In this document: one piece after another, positions 1 through 10,331 of the stretch
Numbering within the stretch: the stretch's first letter is position 1
How the letters are laid out: each line of letters starts with the position of its first letter
Assembly (NCBI RefSeq): GCF_003258515.1
Contig: NZ_QGEH01000001.1
Location: forward strand, 2,480,001-2,544,000
Direction: 5' to 3'
DNA: 64,000 nucleotides
From: Marinobacter bohaiensis
GTDB lineage: Bacteria; Pseudomonadota; Gammaproteobacteria; Pseudomonadales; Oleiphilaceae
Position numbers and translations under genes: made by a program
Notes under the pieces: model-generated
Database searches by the model: none
The model's input: only the letters and a program-made list of their open reading frames with translations
Told to the model about the DNA's origin: nothing

Positions 1-493
1 CCTCCGGCACCTCAACCAGCAGGTCCTCCAGCATTGAGCGAATGCCGCGGTTGTGGGAGGCCGCCGTCAGGAACACGGATTCGAAACCAAGCTGGTAGAA
101 GTCGGCGGCGGCCACATCGGGATCCTGGCCATCGGTCTTGTTGACCACGAGATGGGCCTGCTTTCCGGACCGGCGCAGTTGGCGGGCGATCAGCTCGTCG
201 CCACTGGTCAGACCGGAGCGGCCGTCCACCATGAACAGGACGATATCCGCCTCTTCCACCGCCTGCAGCGACTGGCGCGCCATTTGGGCATCGATGCCTT
301 CCTCGTCTCCGGTGAGACCGCCGGTGTCGATGACGATGAAGCGACGCCCCTCGTAATTGCCCTCCCCGTATTTCCGGTCCCGGGTCAGGCCAGCGAAGTC
401 AGCGACCAGGGCGTCCCGGGAGCGGGTCATCTGGTTGAACAGGGTCGATTTGCCAACGTTGGGGCGTCCAACCAGGGCGATTACAGGAATCAT
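1..493 (-). CDS. der: Ribosome-assembly GTPase Der (EngA), 3' part missing
   Basis: Der is a double-GTPase needed for maturation of the 50S ribosomal subunit. The visible 164 residues start [20 protein letters not shown] and carry the first G domain: P-loop [12 protein letters not shown] (G3) and NKTD (G4). The second G domain and the KH-like C-terminus lie beyond the window's left edge. The ATG at 491-493 gives the canonical family start. It lies just downstream of bamB on the same strand with a 60-base gap, the usual bamB-der order of gammaproteobacteria. The identification is secure; only the length is unknown. Confidence 0.96.
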   Translation of the reverse strand, partial: MIPVIALVGRPNVGKSTLFNQMTRSRDALVADFAGLTRDRKYGEGNYEGRRFIVIDTGGLTGDEEGIDAQMARQSLQAVEEADIVLFMVDGRSGLTSGDELIARQLRRSGKQAHLVVNKTDGQDPDVAAADFYQLGFESVFLTAASHNRGIRSMLEDLLVEVPE

Positions 494-553
494 AGCGTCG
501 TCGTCATTCAGAAGTCGTGAACCGGGCGCGCCGATTCGACGCGCCGGTATGGA

Positions 554-1720
554 TTAGTCGGATTCCTGCAGCCGGTAGGCCGCCAGTTCACCGCTGTTGC
601 CGTAAATATAGATCAGATCGCCGTTGCGGATCATGGGCACCCGCAGGCCGGCGTCGTCAACCTGGCGCTGCCCCTGCAGGGACCCGTCCAGTTGTGAGAG
701 CACGTGCACGTAGCCTTCGTAGTCGCCGGTCAACAGGTAACCGTCCACCGGCAGCAGGCCGGTCGTCTGACGCCACTCAAGCTGATCCTGCTTCCACAGC
801 TCCTTACGGTTGAACACGCTGAACGCGGTGATCACCCCGTCGGAGCCGGAAATGTAGATGTTGCCGTAATCCAGGGTCGGCGACTGGAAACTGCTGGCCT
901 GCTGCTTCCAGATCTCTTGCCCGCTGCGCATATCCACGGCCGCCACGCTGCCCTGGTAGCCGGTGACATAGGCCACGCCATCACGCACCACCGGGGTACC
1001 GTCGACATCCACCAGGCGCTCCAGCTCAGTACGACCACTGGGCTCGCCCACCGAGTACTGCCACAGCGGCTGGCCTGATTCGGACAGCACCGCCACCACT
1101 TCACCGCTGGCAAAAGCCAGCAGGGTCACCTCGTCACCCACGCGGGGCGTGGCGTTGCCGCGGAAACTCAGGACCGGAATGGAACCGTCGTACTGCCAGA
1201 GTTTTTCGCCATCGGAGGTGCTGAATCCCACCGCCTTACCGTCGATGGTCTGAACCACCACCACCGAACCGTTGGACTGCGGCGGCGCCAGAATCTCACT
1301 CGGCAGGTCGACAGACCAGACTTCACCGCCCTGCTCTTCCCGGGACAGGGCCAGTAGCTGACCGTCACGGGTGCCCAGGTACAACTGGTTGGCGTCCGCC
1401 CCGACACCGGCCAGGATGGAACGATCCAGCTCGGTATCCCAGTTGTAGTCGCCGTTCTCCGGGTTCAGCGAGGCCAACTCGCCGTCCGCCGAAACAGCGA
1501 ACAGCTCGCCGTAGGACAGCGTCGGCTGCAGGAAAAGCAACTGTTCGTCAGCGCCGTCGCCAATGCTGGTGTCCCAGACTTCATCGAGCCACACCGTGCT
1601 CTCGATTTCAGGCAACGGCTTGGGCTGCTCAAAATTGTCGTTGGAACTGCATCCGGCAAGCAGTGCGGCCATGGCGCCGGCCAATGCCCCGTGACGGATG
1701 ACTCGCGCACCCAGGGGCAT
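554..1720 (-). CDS. bamB: Outer-membrane assembly lipoprotein BamB
   Basis: BamB is the beta-propeller lipoprotein of the BAM complex that inserts beta-barrel proteins into the outer membrane. The 388-residue product has a lipoprotein signal ending in the lipobox LLAGC (Cys near residue 24), then repeated PQQ-like propeller blades with recurring A.d..sG...W patterns (for example the stretch around IDGKAVGFSTSDGEKLWQYD). The ATG at 1718-1720 overlaps the yfgM stop as TGATG, so the two are translationally coupled; a TTG one codon earlier is less likely. Length matches the family (about 390). Confidence 0.95.
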   Translation of the reverse strand: MPLGARVIRHGALAGAMAALLAGCSSNDNFEQPKPLPEIESTVWLDEVWDTSIGDGADEQLLFLQPTLSYGELFAVSADGELASLNPENGDYNWDTELDRSILAGVGADANQLYLGTRDGQLLALSREEQGGEVWSVDLPSEILAPPQSNGSVVVVQTIDGKAVGFSTSDGEKLWQYDGSIPVLSFRGNATPRVGDEVTLLAFASGEVVAVLSESGQPLWQYSVGEPSGRTELERLVDVDGTPVVRDGVAYVTGYQGSVAAVDMRSGQEIWKQQASSFQSPTLDYGNIYISGSDGVITAFSVFNRKELWKQDQLEWRQTTGLLPVDGYLLTGDYEGYVHVLSQLDGSLQGQRQVDDAGLRVPMIRNGDLIYIYGNSGELAAYRLQESD

Positions 1721-2370
1721 CAAGCATCCTCCCCAATGGCCAGATCGGACATCTTAAGGCGCAGCAGCGGGTTGGCCTGACCTTCAGACGCCTTGCTCGC
1801 CGCCAGGTAAGCCTTGCGCGCGCCTTCGAGATCCCCCTGCGACCGCAGGATGTCACCTTCCAGCTCTGCATACAGGGCACTGAAGGCACCGGGGGAAGCC
1901 ACGCCATTCAGGGTGTCCAGCGCCGCATCGCCATCGCCGGCCGCAAACTGGGCCTGGGCCAGACGATGTTCAATCATCACTTTGAGCGGACCTTCCTCAG
2001 TGTGGTCCCGGGCCCAGGTGAGGGATTCCGTCGCCGCCTCAGGATCACCCTTCTCGTCGAACTGGTGCGACGCCAGGATGAGCGTGCCATACACCGCATA
2101 GGCGCTGTCTGAGAATTCGTCCTGCAGCTCCTGGGCGACAAACGTGATGGTCTTTTCCCGCTCGTCGTTCGCGGGCTGGTTCACGGCACTGAGCAGCTGT
2201 TGGTACTGCGAACCGGCCTGGCTGCGCTGGTCAGCCTGGTGCTGCTGCCACGCCTGCCAGCCAAAGACGATGGCCAGTGCGGCGCCAATGCCAATCAGCA
2301 GGGAACTGCCGTTCTTCTTCCACCAGCCCTTGATCGCTTCGACTTGTTCTTCTTCGCTACGCAATTCCAC
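1720..2370 (-). CDS. yfgM: YfgM/BamB-associated TPR-like membrane protein (ancillary SecYEG translocon subunit)
   Basis: YfgM is an inner-membrane protein with a periplasmic TPR-like domain that contacts SecYEG and the PpiD chaperone. The 216-residue product has a short cytoplasmic start (MELRSEEEQVEAIKGWWKKN), one membrane segment at about residues 23-41, then an alanine-rich helical periplasmic domain. It starts with GTG (2368-2370) behind a GGAG ribosome site. It sits between hisS and bamB, the conserved position, and its stop overlaps the bamB start. Confidence 0.9.
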   Translation of the reverse strand: MELRSEEEQVEAIKGWWKKNGSSLLIGIGAALAIVFGWQAWQQHQADQRSQAGSQYQQLLSAVNQPANDEREKTITFVAQELQDEFSDSAYAVYGTLILASHQFDEKGDPEAATESLTWARDHTEEGPLKVMIEHRLAQAQFAAGDGDAALDTLNGVASPGAFSALYAELEGDILRSQGDLEGARKAYLAASKASEGQANPLLRLKMSDLAIGEDA

Positions 2371-2410
2371 CTTCTATGACTCCCGTAATCCAAAAACGTC
2401 GTGTATCCGG

Positions 2411-3688
2411 TTACTGCAGCAACGCAGCAAGTTCGTCCGCGAGGCCGGACTGGGCAACCGTGCGCTGTTCTTCGTCGCTGCGCAAGGGTTTGAGACTGAC
2501 CGCTTGCTCAGAAACTTCATTGTCGCCAATGATCAACGCATAACGGGCGCCGCTGCGATCCGCCTTCTTCATCTGGCTCTTGAAACTGCCGCCACCGCAA
2601 TGCAGAACAATCACCCTGTCCGCCAGCGATTCACGCAGCGCTTCGGACACCTTGAGGGCCTCCGACTCGCCGGCCTCACCCATGCCCATGACGTAGAGGT
2701 CCGCGTCACCGCTGACCGATTCAGGCACCAGCTCGAGGGTTTCCAGCATCAGCACCAGACGCTCGATTCCCATGGCGAATCCCACGGCCGGCGTGGGCTT
2801 GCCGCCCAGTTGCTCAACCAGGCCGTCATAGCGGCCGCCGGCGCAGACCGTACCCTGGGCACCCAGGCTGTCGGTGACCCATTCGAATACCGTCTTGCCG
2901 TAGTAGTCCAGCCCCCGCACCAGACGGGAATTGACCGTGTATTCGATTCCCGCCAGTTCCAGGCGGCGTTTGAGACCTTCGAAATGCTCGATCGATTCAG
3001 CGTCGAGGAAATCCACCAGATCCGGCGCGCCCTGGAGAATGGCCTGGGTTTCCGGCACCTTGGAGTCGAGGATCCGCAGCGGGTTACTCTCCATCCGCCG
3101 GCGGCTGTCTTCGTCCAGCTGCTCGGTATACGCCGAGAGATAATCCACCAGCGCCTGACGATAGGCTTTGCGGGCCTCGCTGGTGCCGATGGAGTTGATT
3201 TCCAGACGAACGTGGGGCGCCAGACCCAATACCTTCCAGAGACGCGCGGTCAGGGTCAGCAGCTCGGCGTCGATATCCGGCCCGCTCATGCCAAAACATT
3301 CCACGCCGATCTGGTGGAACTGGCGATAGCGCCCCTTCTGCGGACGCTCATGGCGAAACATCGGGCCGGTGTACCAGAGCTTGCGGGTCTGGTTGAACAG
3401 CAGGCCGTGCTCCTCACCGGCGCGAACGCAACCGGCGGTCCCTTCCGGACGCAGGGTCAGGCTGTCGCCATTGCGATCCTCAAAGGTGTACATCTCCTTT
3501 TCGACGATGTCGGTCACTTCGCCGATGGAGCGCTTGAACAGATCGGTCTGCTCCACGATGGGCATACGGATTTCGTGATACCCATAGTTGCGCAGGACCT
3601 GCGCCACCGTACTTTCCAGATACTGCCAGACCGGCGACTGGTCCGGCAGGATGTCGTTCATGCCTCGAATTGCTTTAATCTTTGCCAA
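2411..3688 (-). CDS. hisS: Histidine--tRNA ligase
   Basis: Class II aminoacyl-tRNA synthetase charging tRNA-His. The protein has the family opening [16 protein letters not shown], motif 2 region [19 protein letters not shown], the histidine-specific motif LVRGLDYY, and motif 3 near [11 protein letters not shown], followed by the anticodon-binding domain. I chose the TTG at 3686-3688 because it places a GGAAAG ribosome site 5-6 bases upstream and matches the family N-terminus, giving 425 residues; an in-frame TTG at 3715 would add nine unconserved residues. It follows ispG by about 90 bases. Confidence 0.95.
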   Translation of the reverse strand: MAKIKAIRGMNDILPDQSPVWQYLESTVAQVLRNYGYHEIRMPIVEQTDLFKRSIGEVTDIVEKEMYTFEDRNGDSLTLRPEGTAGCVRAGEEHGLLFNQTRKLWYTGPMFRHERPQKGRYRQFHQIGVECFGMSGPDIDAELLTLTARLWKVLGLAPHVRLEINSIGTSEARKAYRQALVDYLSAYTEQLDEDSRRRMESNPLRILDSKVPETQAILQGAPDLVDFLDAESIEHFEGLKRRLELAGIEYTVNSRLVRGLDYYGKTVFEWVTDSLGAQGTVCAGGRYDGLVEQLGGKPTPAVGFAMGIERLVLMLETLELVPESVSGDADLYVMGMGEAGESEALKVSEALRESLADRVIVLHCGGGSFKSQMKKADRSGARYALIIGDNEVSEQAVSLKPLRSDEEQRTVAQSGLADELAALLQ

Positions 3689-3729
3689 GGTGTCTTTCCA
3701 GTCTGAGCTTCTCAAAGTCGTGCGGCAGG

Positions 3730-3770
3730 GCCGGCCCGCAGGCCGGCATGAGGCGGGTGTTATGCCCCGC
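3730..3770 (-). other. Intergenic hairpins between ispG and hisS
   Basis: Two inverted repeats are visible: GCCGGCC/GGCCGGC at 3730-3747 with a 4-base loop, and GCGGG/CCCGC at 3753-3770. There is no T-run, so these look like an mRNA processing or stability element rather than a strong terminator. Function is inferred only. Confidence 0.4.
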
Positions 3771-3781
3771 GCCGCACGGTA

Positions 3782-4900
3782 TCAATCTTGGGCGCGGGCG
3801 ATAATGGAGTCGTCCTGCTCCTTGCGGCGCTTCACCTGTTCCCGGATCAGGCGTTCCAGGTCATCCACCAGATTCTCGTTATCCAGCTTCTGGTTCGGGC
3901 TGCCGTCGAGATAAAGCAGGTTGCGCGGACTGCCGCCGGTCAGGCCCAGATCCGCTTCCTTGGCCTCACCGGGGCCGTTGACGATGCAACCGATGATGGC
4001 CACGTCCAGCGACGTGTTGACGTCATCAAGACGCTCTTCCAACTCGTTCATGGTCTGGATGACATCGAAGTTCTGCCGCGAGCAACTCGGGCAGGCCACG
4101 AAGTTGATCCCCCGGGCCCGCAACCGCAGGCTTTTGAGGATATCGAAACCAACTTTCACTTCTTGCACCGGATCCGCTGCCAGAGACACGCGGATGGTGT
4201 CGCCGATTCCGTCCATCAGCAGCATGCCCAGGCCGACGGATGATTTGACGGTACCGGAACGGAAACCACCCGCCTCGGTAATACCCAGGTGCAGCGGTTG
4301 TTCGATCTGGGTGGCAATCTGCCGATACGCCGCCACCGCCATAAACACATCCGAGGCCTTCAGGCTCACCTTGAAGTCCTGGAAGTCGTAGCGGTCCAGA
4401 ATGTCGATGTGACGCATGGCCGATTCCACCAGCGCCTCGGGCGTCGGCTCGCCGTATTTGCGCTGGAGGCTTTTCTCCAGCGAACCCGCGTTCACGCCGA
4501 TACGGATCGGGATATTGCGATCCTTGGCCGCATTGATGACCGCCGTTACCCGGTCCTCCCGGCCGATGTTGCCGGGATTGATCCGCAGACAGTCGACGCC
4601 GTATTCGGCGACCTTCAAGGCGATCTTGTGATCAAAATGAATATCGGCCACCAGCGGCACCGACACACGGGCGCGTATTTTGGCAAAGGCTTCCGCCGCA
4701 TCCATGGACGGCACGGAAACCCGAACGATGTCGGCGCCGGCCTGCTGCAGGGCCTCGATCTGCCCAACAGTGGCATCGACGTCGCAGGTTTCGGTGTTGG
4801 TCATGCTTTGCACCGCAATCGGCGCATCGCCACCGACGGGCACAGAGCCCACGTGAATCTGGCGGGATTGACGTCTCTTGATGGGGGATTCGTGTTTCAT
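3782..4900 (-). CDS. ispG: 4-hydroxy-3-methylbut-2-enyl diphosphate synthase (flavodoxin), IspG
   Basis: IspG carries out the penultimate step of the MEP isoprenoid pathway with a [4Fe-4S] cluster. The 372-residue product starts [18 protein letters not shown] and shows the TIM-barrel half with SMTNT near the front, then the cluster-binding half with CPSCSRQ and [10 protein letters not shown] (three Cys and the Glu ligand). Length equals the E. coli enzyme. It lies 24 bases downstream of rodZ in the conserved rodZ-ispG-hisS run. Its need for an Fe-S cluster is of interest beside the reduced isc locus of this window. Confidence 0.97.
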   Translation of the reverse strand: MKHESPIKRRQSRQIHVGSVPVGGDAPIAVQSMTNTETCDVDATVGQIEALQQAGADIVRVSVPSMDAAEAFAKIRARVSVPLVADIHFDHKIALKVAEYGVDCLRINPGNIGREDRVTAVINAAKDRNIPIRIGVNAGSLEKSLQRKYGEPTPEALVESAMRHIDILDRYDFQDFKVSLKASDVFMAVAAYRQIATQIEQPLHLGITEAGGFRSGTVKSSVGLGMLLMDGIGDTIRVSLAADPVQEVKVGFDILKSLRLRARGINFVACPSCSRQNFDVIQTMNELEERLDDVNTSLDVAIIGCIVNGPGEAKEADLGLTGGSPRNLLYLDGSPNQKLDNENLVDDLERLIREQVKRRKEQDDSIIARAQD

Positions 4901-4924
4901 AAGGTCCTGGATTCGTTTAACGGA

Positions 4925-6067
4925 TCAGTTTCCAACGGTCAGCGCCACGCGGTTATTTGATGCCGGATAAACGGAAAGATCCACCGCTTCACCATTAAAA
5001 CGCAACGTGGCGGCGTCCGCAGCCCCGAGGACAATCTGGAATGGCCCCCGGCCCTCATAACGCAGGCTCTCACCGGCACGTTTCAGGGACGCGACAACCG
5101 TGGTCCCTTCCGCATTCTTGATCGACACCCAGCAATCGCCGGTAAAGCTGGCCGTCAGCAAGTCCATATCCGGGGATGTCGGTGTAACCGGCGGGTTCTC
5201 CGGCGCCGGCGCACTCGCCTCGTCCGACGACGCTTCCGGTTCGGCCACCGGAGCCGCGGCGTCGGGCGCGACCGCCGCAGGCACGGCTTCGCTCATGTCA
5301 CTGCCGTCACCGGACGGCGCCTGGTCGGTGGCGGCCGGCTGTTCCATATCGTCCTGCGTGGTGGCCGATGTACTTTCCGGGTCGTTCCCGGCCGGCATGC
5401 CGGCGTCGTTTTCAGCAGCCTCCGGGCTGTCCGCAGCGCTACTTGCCGAGGCGTCCTCGACCGGCTCGCCGAAGGCCGTGGCGTTGTCTGCCGAATCGTC
5501 TGCCGCCGTCTGGTCAACCACGGAACCATCCGCTTCGCCATCGATTTGCGATTCCGCTGTCGCCGCTTCATTCACGTCTTCGGAGGGCGCGGGATCGGAT
5601 GTATCGAGTGCACCGCTGATGCCGCCCGGGAACAGTTCCGTCTCCATCACGCGATAGCCGATTCCAGCCACCACGGCGATCAACAGGATGATCAGCGTCC
5701 AGCGGGCAACACGACGTTTCTGTCGCTTCTTGCGTTCGATGGATTCCAGCGGGTTATCACGGCGTGCCTGCTCCTCCTCCTCGCGCATCGGCATCAACTC
5801 CAGATCGAGCTGATCAACCAGTTTGCGGGGGTCGAGACCAACCTGTTCGGCGTAGGCCCGCACATACCCTTTCAGGAACAACTCACTACCAATTTTCTCG
5901 TACTGCCCTTCTTCGATCGCCTGGATGATCGACGGGCGCAAATGCTGACTGTCCGCCACGTCGGTAATCGAAATCCCCTTCGATTCCCGGGCGCGGCGGA
6001 GCTGATTCCCGACCTCTCCGGTTACCGCCTCGGCAACCGGTATTTCCTGGGTATCATCATTAGTCAT
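4925..6067 (-). CDS. rodZ: Cell-shape protein RodZ
   Basis: RodZ links MreB to the membrane and the elongation machinery. The 380-residue product has an N-terminal helix-turn-helix (about residues 18-85, GNQLRRARESKGISITDVAD), a basic juxtamembrane stretch (ERKKRQKRRVARW), one membrane segment at about 124-142, a long acidic Ala/Ser/Asp/Pro-rich linker, and a C-terminal DUF4115 domain (about 300-380). The order matches the family; the low-complexity linker is longer than in E. coli. Its start overlaps the end of pilF by 8 bases. Confidence 0.92.
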   Translation of the reverse strand: MTNDDTQEIPVAEAVTGEVGNQLRRARESKGISITDVADSQHLRPSIIQAIEEGQYEKIGSELFLKGYVRAYAEQVGLDPRKLVDQLDLELMPMREEEEQARRDNPLESIERKKRQKRRVARWTLIILLIAVVAGIGYRVMETELFPGGISGALDTSDPAPSEDVNEAATAESQIDGEADGSVVDQTAADDSADNATAFGEPVEDASASSAADSPEAAENDAGMPAGNDPESTSATTQDDMEQPAATDQAPSGDGSDMSEAVPAAVAPDAAAPVAEPEASSDEASAPAPENPPVTPTSPDMDLLTASFTGDCWVSIKNAEGTTVVASLKRAGESLRYEGRGPFQIVLGAADAATLRFNGEAVDLSVYPASNNRVALTVGN

Positions 6068-6866
6068 TCGAAATCAGTGCTCTGTACTGTTTAAGTTGTT
6101 CTGATTCTGGGTATTGGTTCCGCAGAAGTAAAGCGAGGCTCGCCTCGCGATGCGAGTCCCCGAAATAATGCGCCAGCCGCAGCCCCGTCAAGAGACTTTC
6201 CGGCGAGTGCTGGAGATTGGGGTTACGATCCATCACCGTGGTCAGTTGGCGATAATAGATCGACGCCTGATTGTAATCATCGGCCTTGAGCAACAGGCTG
6301 GACAGGGCAAGCAGGTAATCCGGTTTGCCGCGACTGAGGTTGACGGCGCGCTTGTAACTCTTGGCCGCGGCCGGGTAATCCTGCTGCTGCTCCTGAGCGC
6401 GGCCCAGGTTATAGAAAATCGACGCGCGCTCGGTGTACTCAACATCCTGTGACGCGCGCTGGAACTGCTCCTCGGCTTCCTCGTAACGCCCCTGGTTGTA
6501 GAGGAAGGCGCCATAGAAAATGCGCCCGCGGGTGTAACTACTGTCACTGGACAGCGCCCGACGAAACGCCTTTTCCGCCAACTCCGGCTCGCCTTCGGAC
6601 TGGTACACCAGCCCCATCCCGGCCAGCGCACCCGGGCTGTCCGAGTCAATATCCAGCGCACGCTGCAACCGATCCCGTGCCCGATCGTAATGGCCCTGGC
6701 CGATATAGGCGAGACCCAGCCGCACGTAACTTTCTTCAGCCTTCTGCTGGTCAGCGTCCTTGGCAAATGGACTGTTCGTTGTGGTGACGCAACCGGCGCT
6801 GGAGGCCAGCAACCCAACCATCAGAATGGCTCTGACGACTGCACTGGGAAAGGCGTTAAGTTTCAC
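6060..6866 (-). CDS. pilF: Type IV pilus assembly lipoprotein PilF/PilW (pilotin)
   Basis: PilF is the outer-membrane lipoprotein that helps the PilQ secretin assemble. The product has a signal peptide with lipobox SSAGC and about six TPR units (YVRLGLAYIGQGHYDRARDR, ALAGMGLVYQSEGEPELAEK, and so on). The GTG at 6864-6866 is preferred since it sits 10 bases after AAGGA; the in-frame TTG at 6875 would nearly touch that site. It gives 268 residues. Position between rlmN and rodZ is the conserved one. Confidence 0.9.
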   Translation of the reverse strand: MKLNAFPSAVVRAILMVGLLASSAGCVTTTNSPFAKDADQQKAEESYVRLGLAYIGQGHYDRARDRLQRALDIDSDSPGALAGMGLVYQSEGEPELAEKAFRRALSSDSSYTRGRIFYGAFLYNQGRYEEAEEQFQRASQDVEYTERASIFYNLGRAQEQQQDYPAAAKSYKRAVNLSRGKPDYLLALSSLLLKADDYNQASIYYRQLTTVMDRNPNLQHSPESLLTGLRLAHYFGDSHREASLALLLRNQYPESEQLKQYRALISND

Positions 6867-6896
6867 GCTTGGCAAATCCTTTTATTGAAAGGCGCG

Positions 6897-8009
6897 TCAG
6901 GGCGTCATCTGGTGAACGGGAATATACCTCTGGCTGCGGCGCGTTCGATCCTCGAACTGCCCCACCAACTGGCCACAGGCGGCGTCGATATCGTCGCCAC
7001 GGGTCGTCCTGACCGTTGTCACATGCCCGGCCTCATTCAGGATCGACTGGAAGCGACGGGTGGCCATCGCCTTGGGCCGTTTGAAATCACTCTCCGGGAA
7101 TGGGTTAAACGGAATCAGGTTGATCTTGCACGGCAACCCCTTGAGCAGCCTGGCCAACTCGTGGGCATGCTCAAGCTTGTCATTCACGCCCTGGATCACC
7201 GTGTACTCGATGGTCACCTTGCGCTTGTCCGGCAGGCGTGACAGATAGCGTCGAGTGGCGGCCAGCAGTTCGCTGATGGGGTATTTCTTGTTGATCGGAA
7301 CCAACTGGTTGCGAAGTTCGTCGTTGGGGGCGTGCAGGGAAATCGCCAGGGACACGTCGGTCAGTTCGCCCAGGCGGTCGAGCGCGGGCACCACACCCGA
7401 CGTGCTCAGGGTCACCCGACGCTTGGAGAGACCATAGGCGTAGTCTTCCATCATCAGGTCCATGGCATCGACCACGTTGTCGAAGTTGAGCAGCGGCTCG
7501 CCCATCCCCATCATCACGACGTTGGTGATCGGGCGTTCCTCGTTGGGATTGAACGGCATGAAGGAGCGCCGCGCCACCCAGACCTGGCCGATGATTTCCG
7601 CGGCCGTCAGGTTGCGGTTGAACCCGCGCTTGCCGGTGGAGCAGAAGGTGCAGTCCAGACTGCAACCGATCTGTGAGGAGACACACAGCGTCCCGCGCTG
7701 GCCATCCGGAATGAGGACGGTTTCAACACTGTTGCCGCTGTCCATGCGCATGATCCACTTGCGGGTGCCGTCCTTCGACGTCTCGTCAAACACGACCTCG
7801 GGCCCGCGGATCTCAGCAACAGCCTTAAGCTTTTCCCGTAACGCCTTGCTGACGTTAGTCATTTGGTCGAAGTCATCAACACCACGCTGATGCATCCACT
7901 GGAGCAGCTGGGTGGCGCGGAATTTCTTTTCGCCCAGAGACTCGAAAAAGGCCTCCAGTTTGGGCTTGGGCATGCCCAGAAGGTTGGTTTTTTCGGTCGG
8001 CGATGACAT
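6897..8009 (-). CDS. rlmN: Dual-specificity 23S rRNA A2503 / tRNA A37 methyltransferase RlmN
   Basis: Radical-SAM enzyme making C2-methyladenosine in 23S rRNA and several tRNAs. The product (370 residues from ATG 8007-8009, behind GAGG) contains the CxxxCxxC cluster motif in [12 protein letters not shown] at about residues 120-130, GMGEPLLN, and the catalytic Cys near DIDAACGQL at the C-terminus. The reading frame stays open further upstream, but those residues are unconserved and overlap the ndk end. It follows ndk and precedes pilF as in Pseudomonas. Confidence 0.95.
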   Translation of the reverse strand: MSSPTEKTNLLGMPKPKLEAFFESLGEKKFRATQLLQWMHQRGVDDFDQMTNVSKALREKLKAVAEIRGPEVVFDETSKDGTRKWIMRMDSGNSVETVLIPDGQRGTLCVSSQIGCSLDCTFCSTGKRGFNRNLTAAEIIGQVWVARRSFMPFNPNEERPITNVVMMGMGEPLLNFDNVVDAMDLMMEDYAYGLSKRRVTLSTSGVVPALDRLGELTDVSLAISLHAPNDELRNQLVPINKKYPISELLAATRRYLSRLPDKRKVTIEYTVIQGVNDKLEHAHELARLLKGLPCKINLIPFNPFPESDFKRPKAMATRRFQSILNEAGHVTTVRTTRGDDIDAACGQLVGQFEDRTRRSQRYIPVHQMTP

Positions 8010-8041
8010 AACGATAACCTCGATCAAATAACCCGTCAGAA

Positions 8042-8064
8042 CGGGCGGCCGGCCTGGCCGCCCG
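8042..8064 (-). terminator. Likely terminator/hairpin after ndk
   Basis: Perfect 9-bp GC stem CGGGCGGCC / GGCCGCCCG with loop GGCCT, just past the ndk stop and before the rlmN ribosome site. In the leftward direction it is followed only by TTCTG, so it is a weak intrinsic terminator or an attenuating hairpin. Confidence 0.5.
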
Positions 8065-8076
8065 CCCCGAAGAGAA

Positions 8077-8505
8077 TCAGCCGCGCGGGCAGATCTCGTT
8101 GTCGTTGAAGAAGTACGCGATCTCGCGCTCGGCCGATTCCGGAGAATCGGAACCGTGTACGGCGTTGGCGTCGATGGAGGACGCGAAATCCGCACGAATG
8201 GTGCCGGCGTCCGCTTCCTTCGGGTTGGTCGCGCCCATCAGGTCACGGTTCTTGGCGATAGCACCTTCACCTTCCAGCACCTGGACCACAACCGGGCCGG
8301 AGGTCATGAAAGCCACCAGGTCCGGGAAGAACGGACGCTCTTTGTGCTCCGCGTAGAAACCTTCCGCCTGCTCCTGGGTCAGGTGCATCATCTTGGCAGC
8401 AACGATGCTCAGACCGCCTTTCTCGAAGCGGGAGTAGATTTCGCCAATGACGTTCTTGGCCACTGCATCGGGTTTAACGATAGAGAGCGTACGCTCGATA
8501 GCCAT
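8077..8505 (-). CDS. ndk: Nucleoside diphosphate kinase
   Basis: Ndk moves the gamma-phosphate from ATP to other nucleoside diphosphates through a phospho-histidine. The 142-residue product begins [17 protein letters not shown] and carries the active-site motif [16 protein letters not shown] with the catalytic His at about residue 117. Length equals the family norm of 143. It has its own promoter upstream (8547-8575). In related genomes an isc scaffold/chaperone block sits between iscS and ndk; here the gap is only 67 bases. Confidence 0.97.
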   Translation of the reverse strand: MAIERTLSIVKPDAVAKNVIGEIYSRFEKGGLSIVAAKMMHLTQEQAEGFYAEHKERPFFPDLVAFMTSGPVVVQVLEGEGAIAKNRDLMGATNPKEADAGTIRADFASSIDANAVHGSDSPESAEREIAYFFNDNEICPRG

Positions 8506-8546
8506 GCTATATCTCCAATTGGTTAAGGGTAAAAAACTAGACGGCG

Positions 8547-8575
8547 ATTATACGCAGGAAGCCAGCCACTGCCTA
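8547..8575 (-). promoter_or_regulatory. Predicted sigma-70 promoter of ndk
   Basis: On the minus strand a perfect -10 TATAAT lies at 8547-8552 and a weak -35 TAGGCA at 8570-8575, separated by 17 bases. The start site would be about 35 bases before the ndk ATG. The -35 overlaps the iscS stop codon, so the promoter uses almost all of the short iscS-ndk gap. Confidence 0.6.
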
Positions 8576-9742
8576 CCTGACTCCGGAGCGCGAGCGCTGC
8601 AGGCCCCGCAGACGCTCCAGCACTGTCGCAATATCTGACACGGCAAAGGCAATGTCCTCTTCAGTGCTGAAACGGCCGAATGAAAAGCGTAGCGCACTGT
8701 GCGCAAGCTCGTCGCTGACGCCCAGAGCACGCAGCACGTAGGACGGCTCCAGGGATGCCGATGCGCAGGCGGAACCGGACGACACCGCCAGATCTCGCAA
8801 CCCAAGCATCAGGGATTCGCCATCAACACCCTCAAAACTCAGATTGACAATGCCCGGCACACAGAGTTCCTGATCGCCGTTGAAATGCACACCCTCCAGC
8901 GCCAGCACTCCGACCAGGAACCGCTCCCGCAGCGCTGTCAGGCGCTCCCGCTCAGTGTTGAGCTCGTCATCGGCGAGCCGGAAGGCTTCCCCCATACCGA
9001 CGATCTGGTGCGTCGCCAGGGTGCCGGAACGCATGCCCCGCTCATGGCCACCACCGTGGATCTGTGCCTCAACACGCACAGCGGGATCGCGACGGACGTA
9101 CAGCGCGCCAATGCCTTTCGGGCCGTACACTTTGTGGCCGGACAAGGACATCAGGTCCAGCTTGACCTGCGACAGGTCAACCGGGAGCTTGCCCGCCGCC
9201 TGGGCCGCATCAACGTGAAACAGGACGCCACGCTTTCGCAGACGCTCACCAATCGCCGCCACATCGGTCATCACGCCGATCTCGTTGTTCACCCACATCA
9301 GACTGACCAGACAGGTGTCCTCTTCCAGCGCGTCATCAACCTGGTCCGGCGTAATGTGTCCGGCGGCATCCGGCTGCAGGTAGGTAACGCGCATCCCTTG
9401 GGATTCGAGCCAGGCGCAGGTGTCCAACACCGCTTTGTGCTCAATCGCGGATGTCACGATGTGGGCACCCGGGAAGCGGGCGGCAACGCCTTTCAGGGCC
9501 AGGTTATCGGCCTCGGTGGCGCCGGATGTCCAGACGATCTCGCGGGGATCACAACCAATCAGATCGGCCACCTGCCGCCGGGCACCTTCGACGGCGGCCT
9601 CTGCCTGCCAGCCGTAGCCATGGGAACGGGATGCCGGATTACCGAAAACCCCGTCGAGGGTCAGGTGTTCGGCCATGTGCTCGGCCACGCGCGGGTCAAC
9701 CGGAGTCGTAGCCGCATAATCGAGGTAAACTGGTTTCTTCAT
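8573..9742 (-). CDS. iscS: Cysteine desulfurase IscS, short C-terminus
   Basis: Pyridoxal-phosphate enzyme that takes sulfur from cysteine for Fe-S clusters and tRNA thiolation. It has the opening [16 protein letters not shown], the cofactor lysine in [10 protein letters not shown], and the catalytic cysteine loop [20 protein letters not shown]. It has 389 residues against about 404 in E. coli. Sequence matches IscS well up to [16 protein letters not shown] and then ends with [13 protein letters not shown], lacking the conserved final segment known to matter for IscU contact. iscR lies just upstream, but iscU and the other isc genes are not downstream. Confidence 0.93.
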   Translation of the reverse strand: MKKPVYLDYAATTPVDPRVAEHMAEHLTLDGVFGNPASRSHGYGWQAEAAVEGARRQVADLIGCDPREIVWTSGATEADNLALKGVAARFPGAHIVTSAIEHKAVLDTCAWLESQGMRVTYLQPDAAGHITPDQVDDALEEDTCLVSLMWVNNEIGVMTDVAAIGERLRKRGVLFHVDAAQAAGKLPVDLSQVKLDLMSLSGHKVYGPKGIGALYVRRDPAVRVEAQIHGGGHERGMRSGTLATHQIVGMGEAFRLADDELNTERERLTALRERFLVGVLALEGVHFNGDQELCVPGIVNLSFEGVDGESLMLGLRDLAVSSGSACASASLEPSYVLRALGVSDELAHSALRFSFGRFSTEEDIAFAVSDIATVLERLRGLQRSRSGVR

Positions 9743-9799
9743 AGCACTCTGGAACTGAATGAATCGGTGCCCCTGACTCCGGGGCCGGGACAGGTTGAA

Positions 9800-10285
9800 T
9801 CAGGCGGGATCGTTCTGGACCAGGCGCCGGGTATTGATGGCTTCCGCCTGACGCCGGTTCTGGCGATGGGCCACCACCTGGATTTCCCGCTTACGCATGA
9901 GATCGGCGAGGCTGATCTCACTGAGAAACGTATGAATCTGGTCACTCAGGTCCGACCAGAGATGGTGAGTCAGGCATTTTTCACCATTCTGACAGTCGCC
10001 CTTGTTGTGGCAGCGGGTCGTGTCCAGGGACTCGTTGACCGCATCAACCACGTCGGCGATGAACACAGCATCGTGGGGACGTCCAAGCTGATAGCCCCCG
10101 CCCGGACCACGCACGCTGACCACGAGCTTTTGACGGCGGAGCTTGGCAAACAACTGCTCAAGATAGGACAGGGATATATCCTGGCGCTGTGAAATATCCG
10201 CCAGCGACACAGGCCCGTCCTCGGCGTGGAGCGCCAGGTCGAGCATCGCCGTCACGGCGTAGCGGCCCTTCGTCGTCAGTCGCAT
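9800..10285 (-). CDS. iscR: Fe-S-sensing transcriptional regulator IscR
   Basis: Rrf2-family regulator that in its [2Fe-2S] form represses the isc promoter. The 161-residue product has a winged-helix N-terminus ([20 protein letters not shown]) and the cluster ligands Cys92, Cys98, Cys104 and His107 in [18 protein letters not shown], at the same numbers as in E. coli. A strong type 1 IscR site overlaps its own promoter (10340-10364), so negative autoregulation is expected. It lies 57 bases before iscS. Confidence 0.95.
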   Translation of the reverse strand: MRLTTKGRYAVTAMLDLALHAEDGPVSLADISQRQDISLSYLEQLFAKLRRQKLVVSVRGPGGGYQLGRPHDAVFIADVVDAVNESLDTTRCHNKGDCQNGEKCLTHHLWSDLSDQIHTFLSEISLADLMRKREIQVVAHRQNRRQAEAINTRRLVQNDPA

Positions 10286-10331
10286 GGATCACAGCCTCGA
10301 GAGATCGAACCAGTGGGTCTGTCGACTTGAG

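Noticed and set aside
2144-3706. 520-codon open frame antisense to hisS
   Set aside because: Covers hisS in the opposite strand with no conserved motif; the hisS assignment is certain.
8699-10192. 497-codon plus-strand frame across iscS and iscR
   Set aside because: Runs through two certain genes and the gap between them; no motif.
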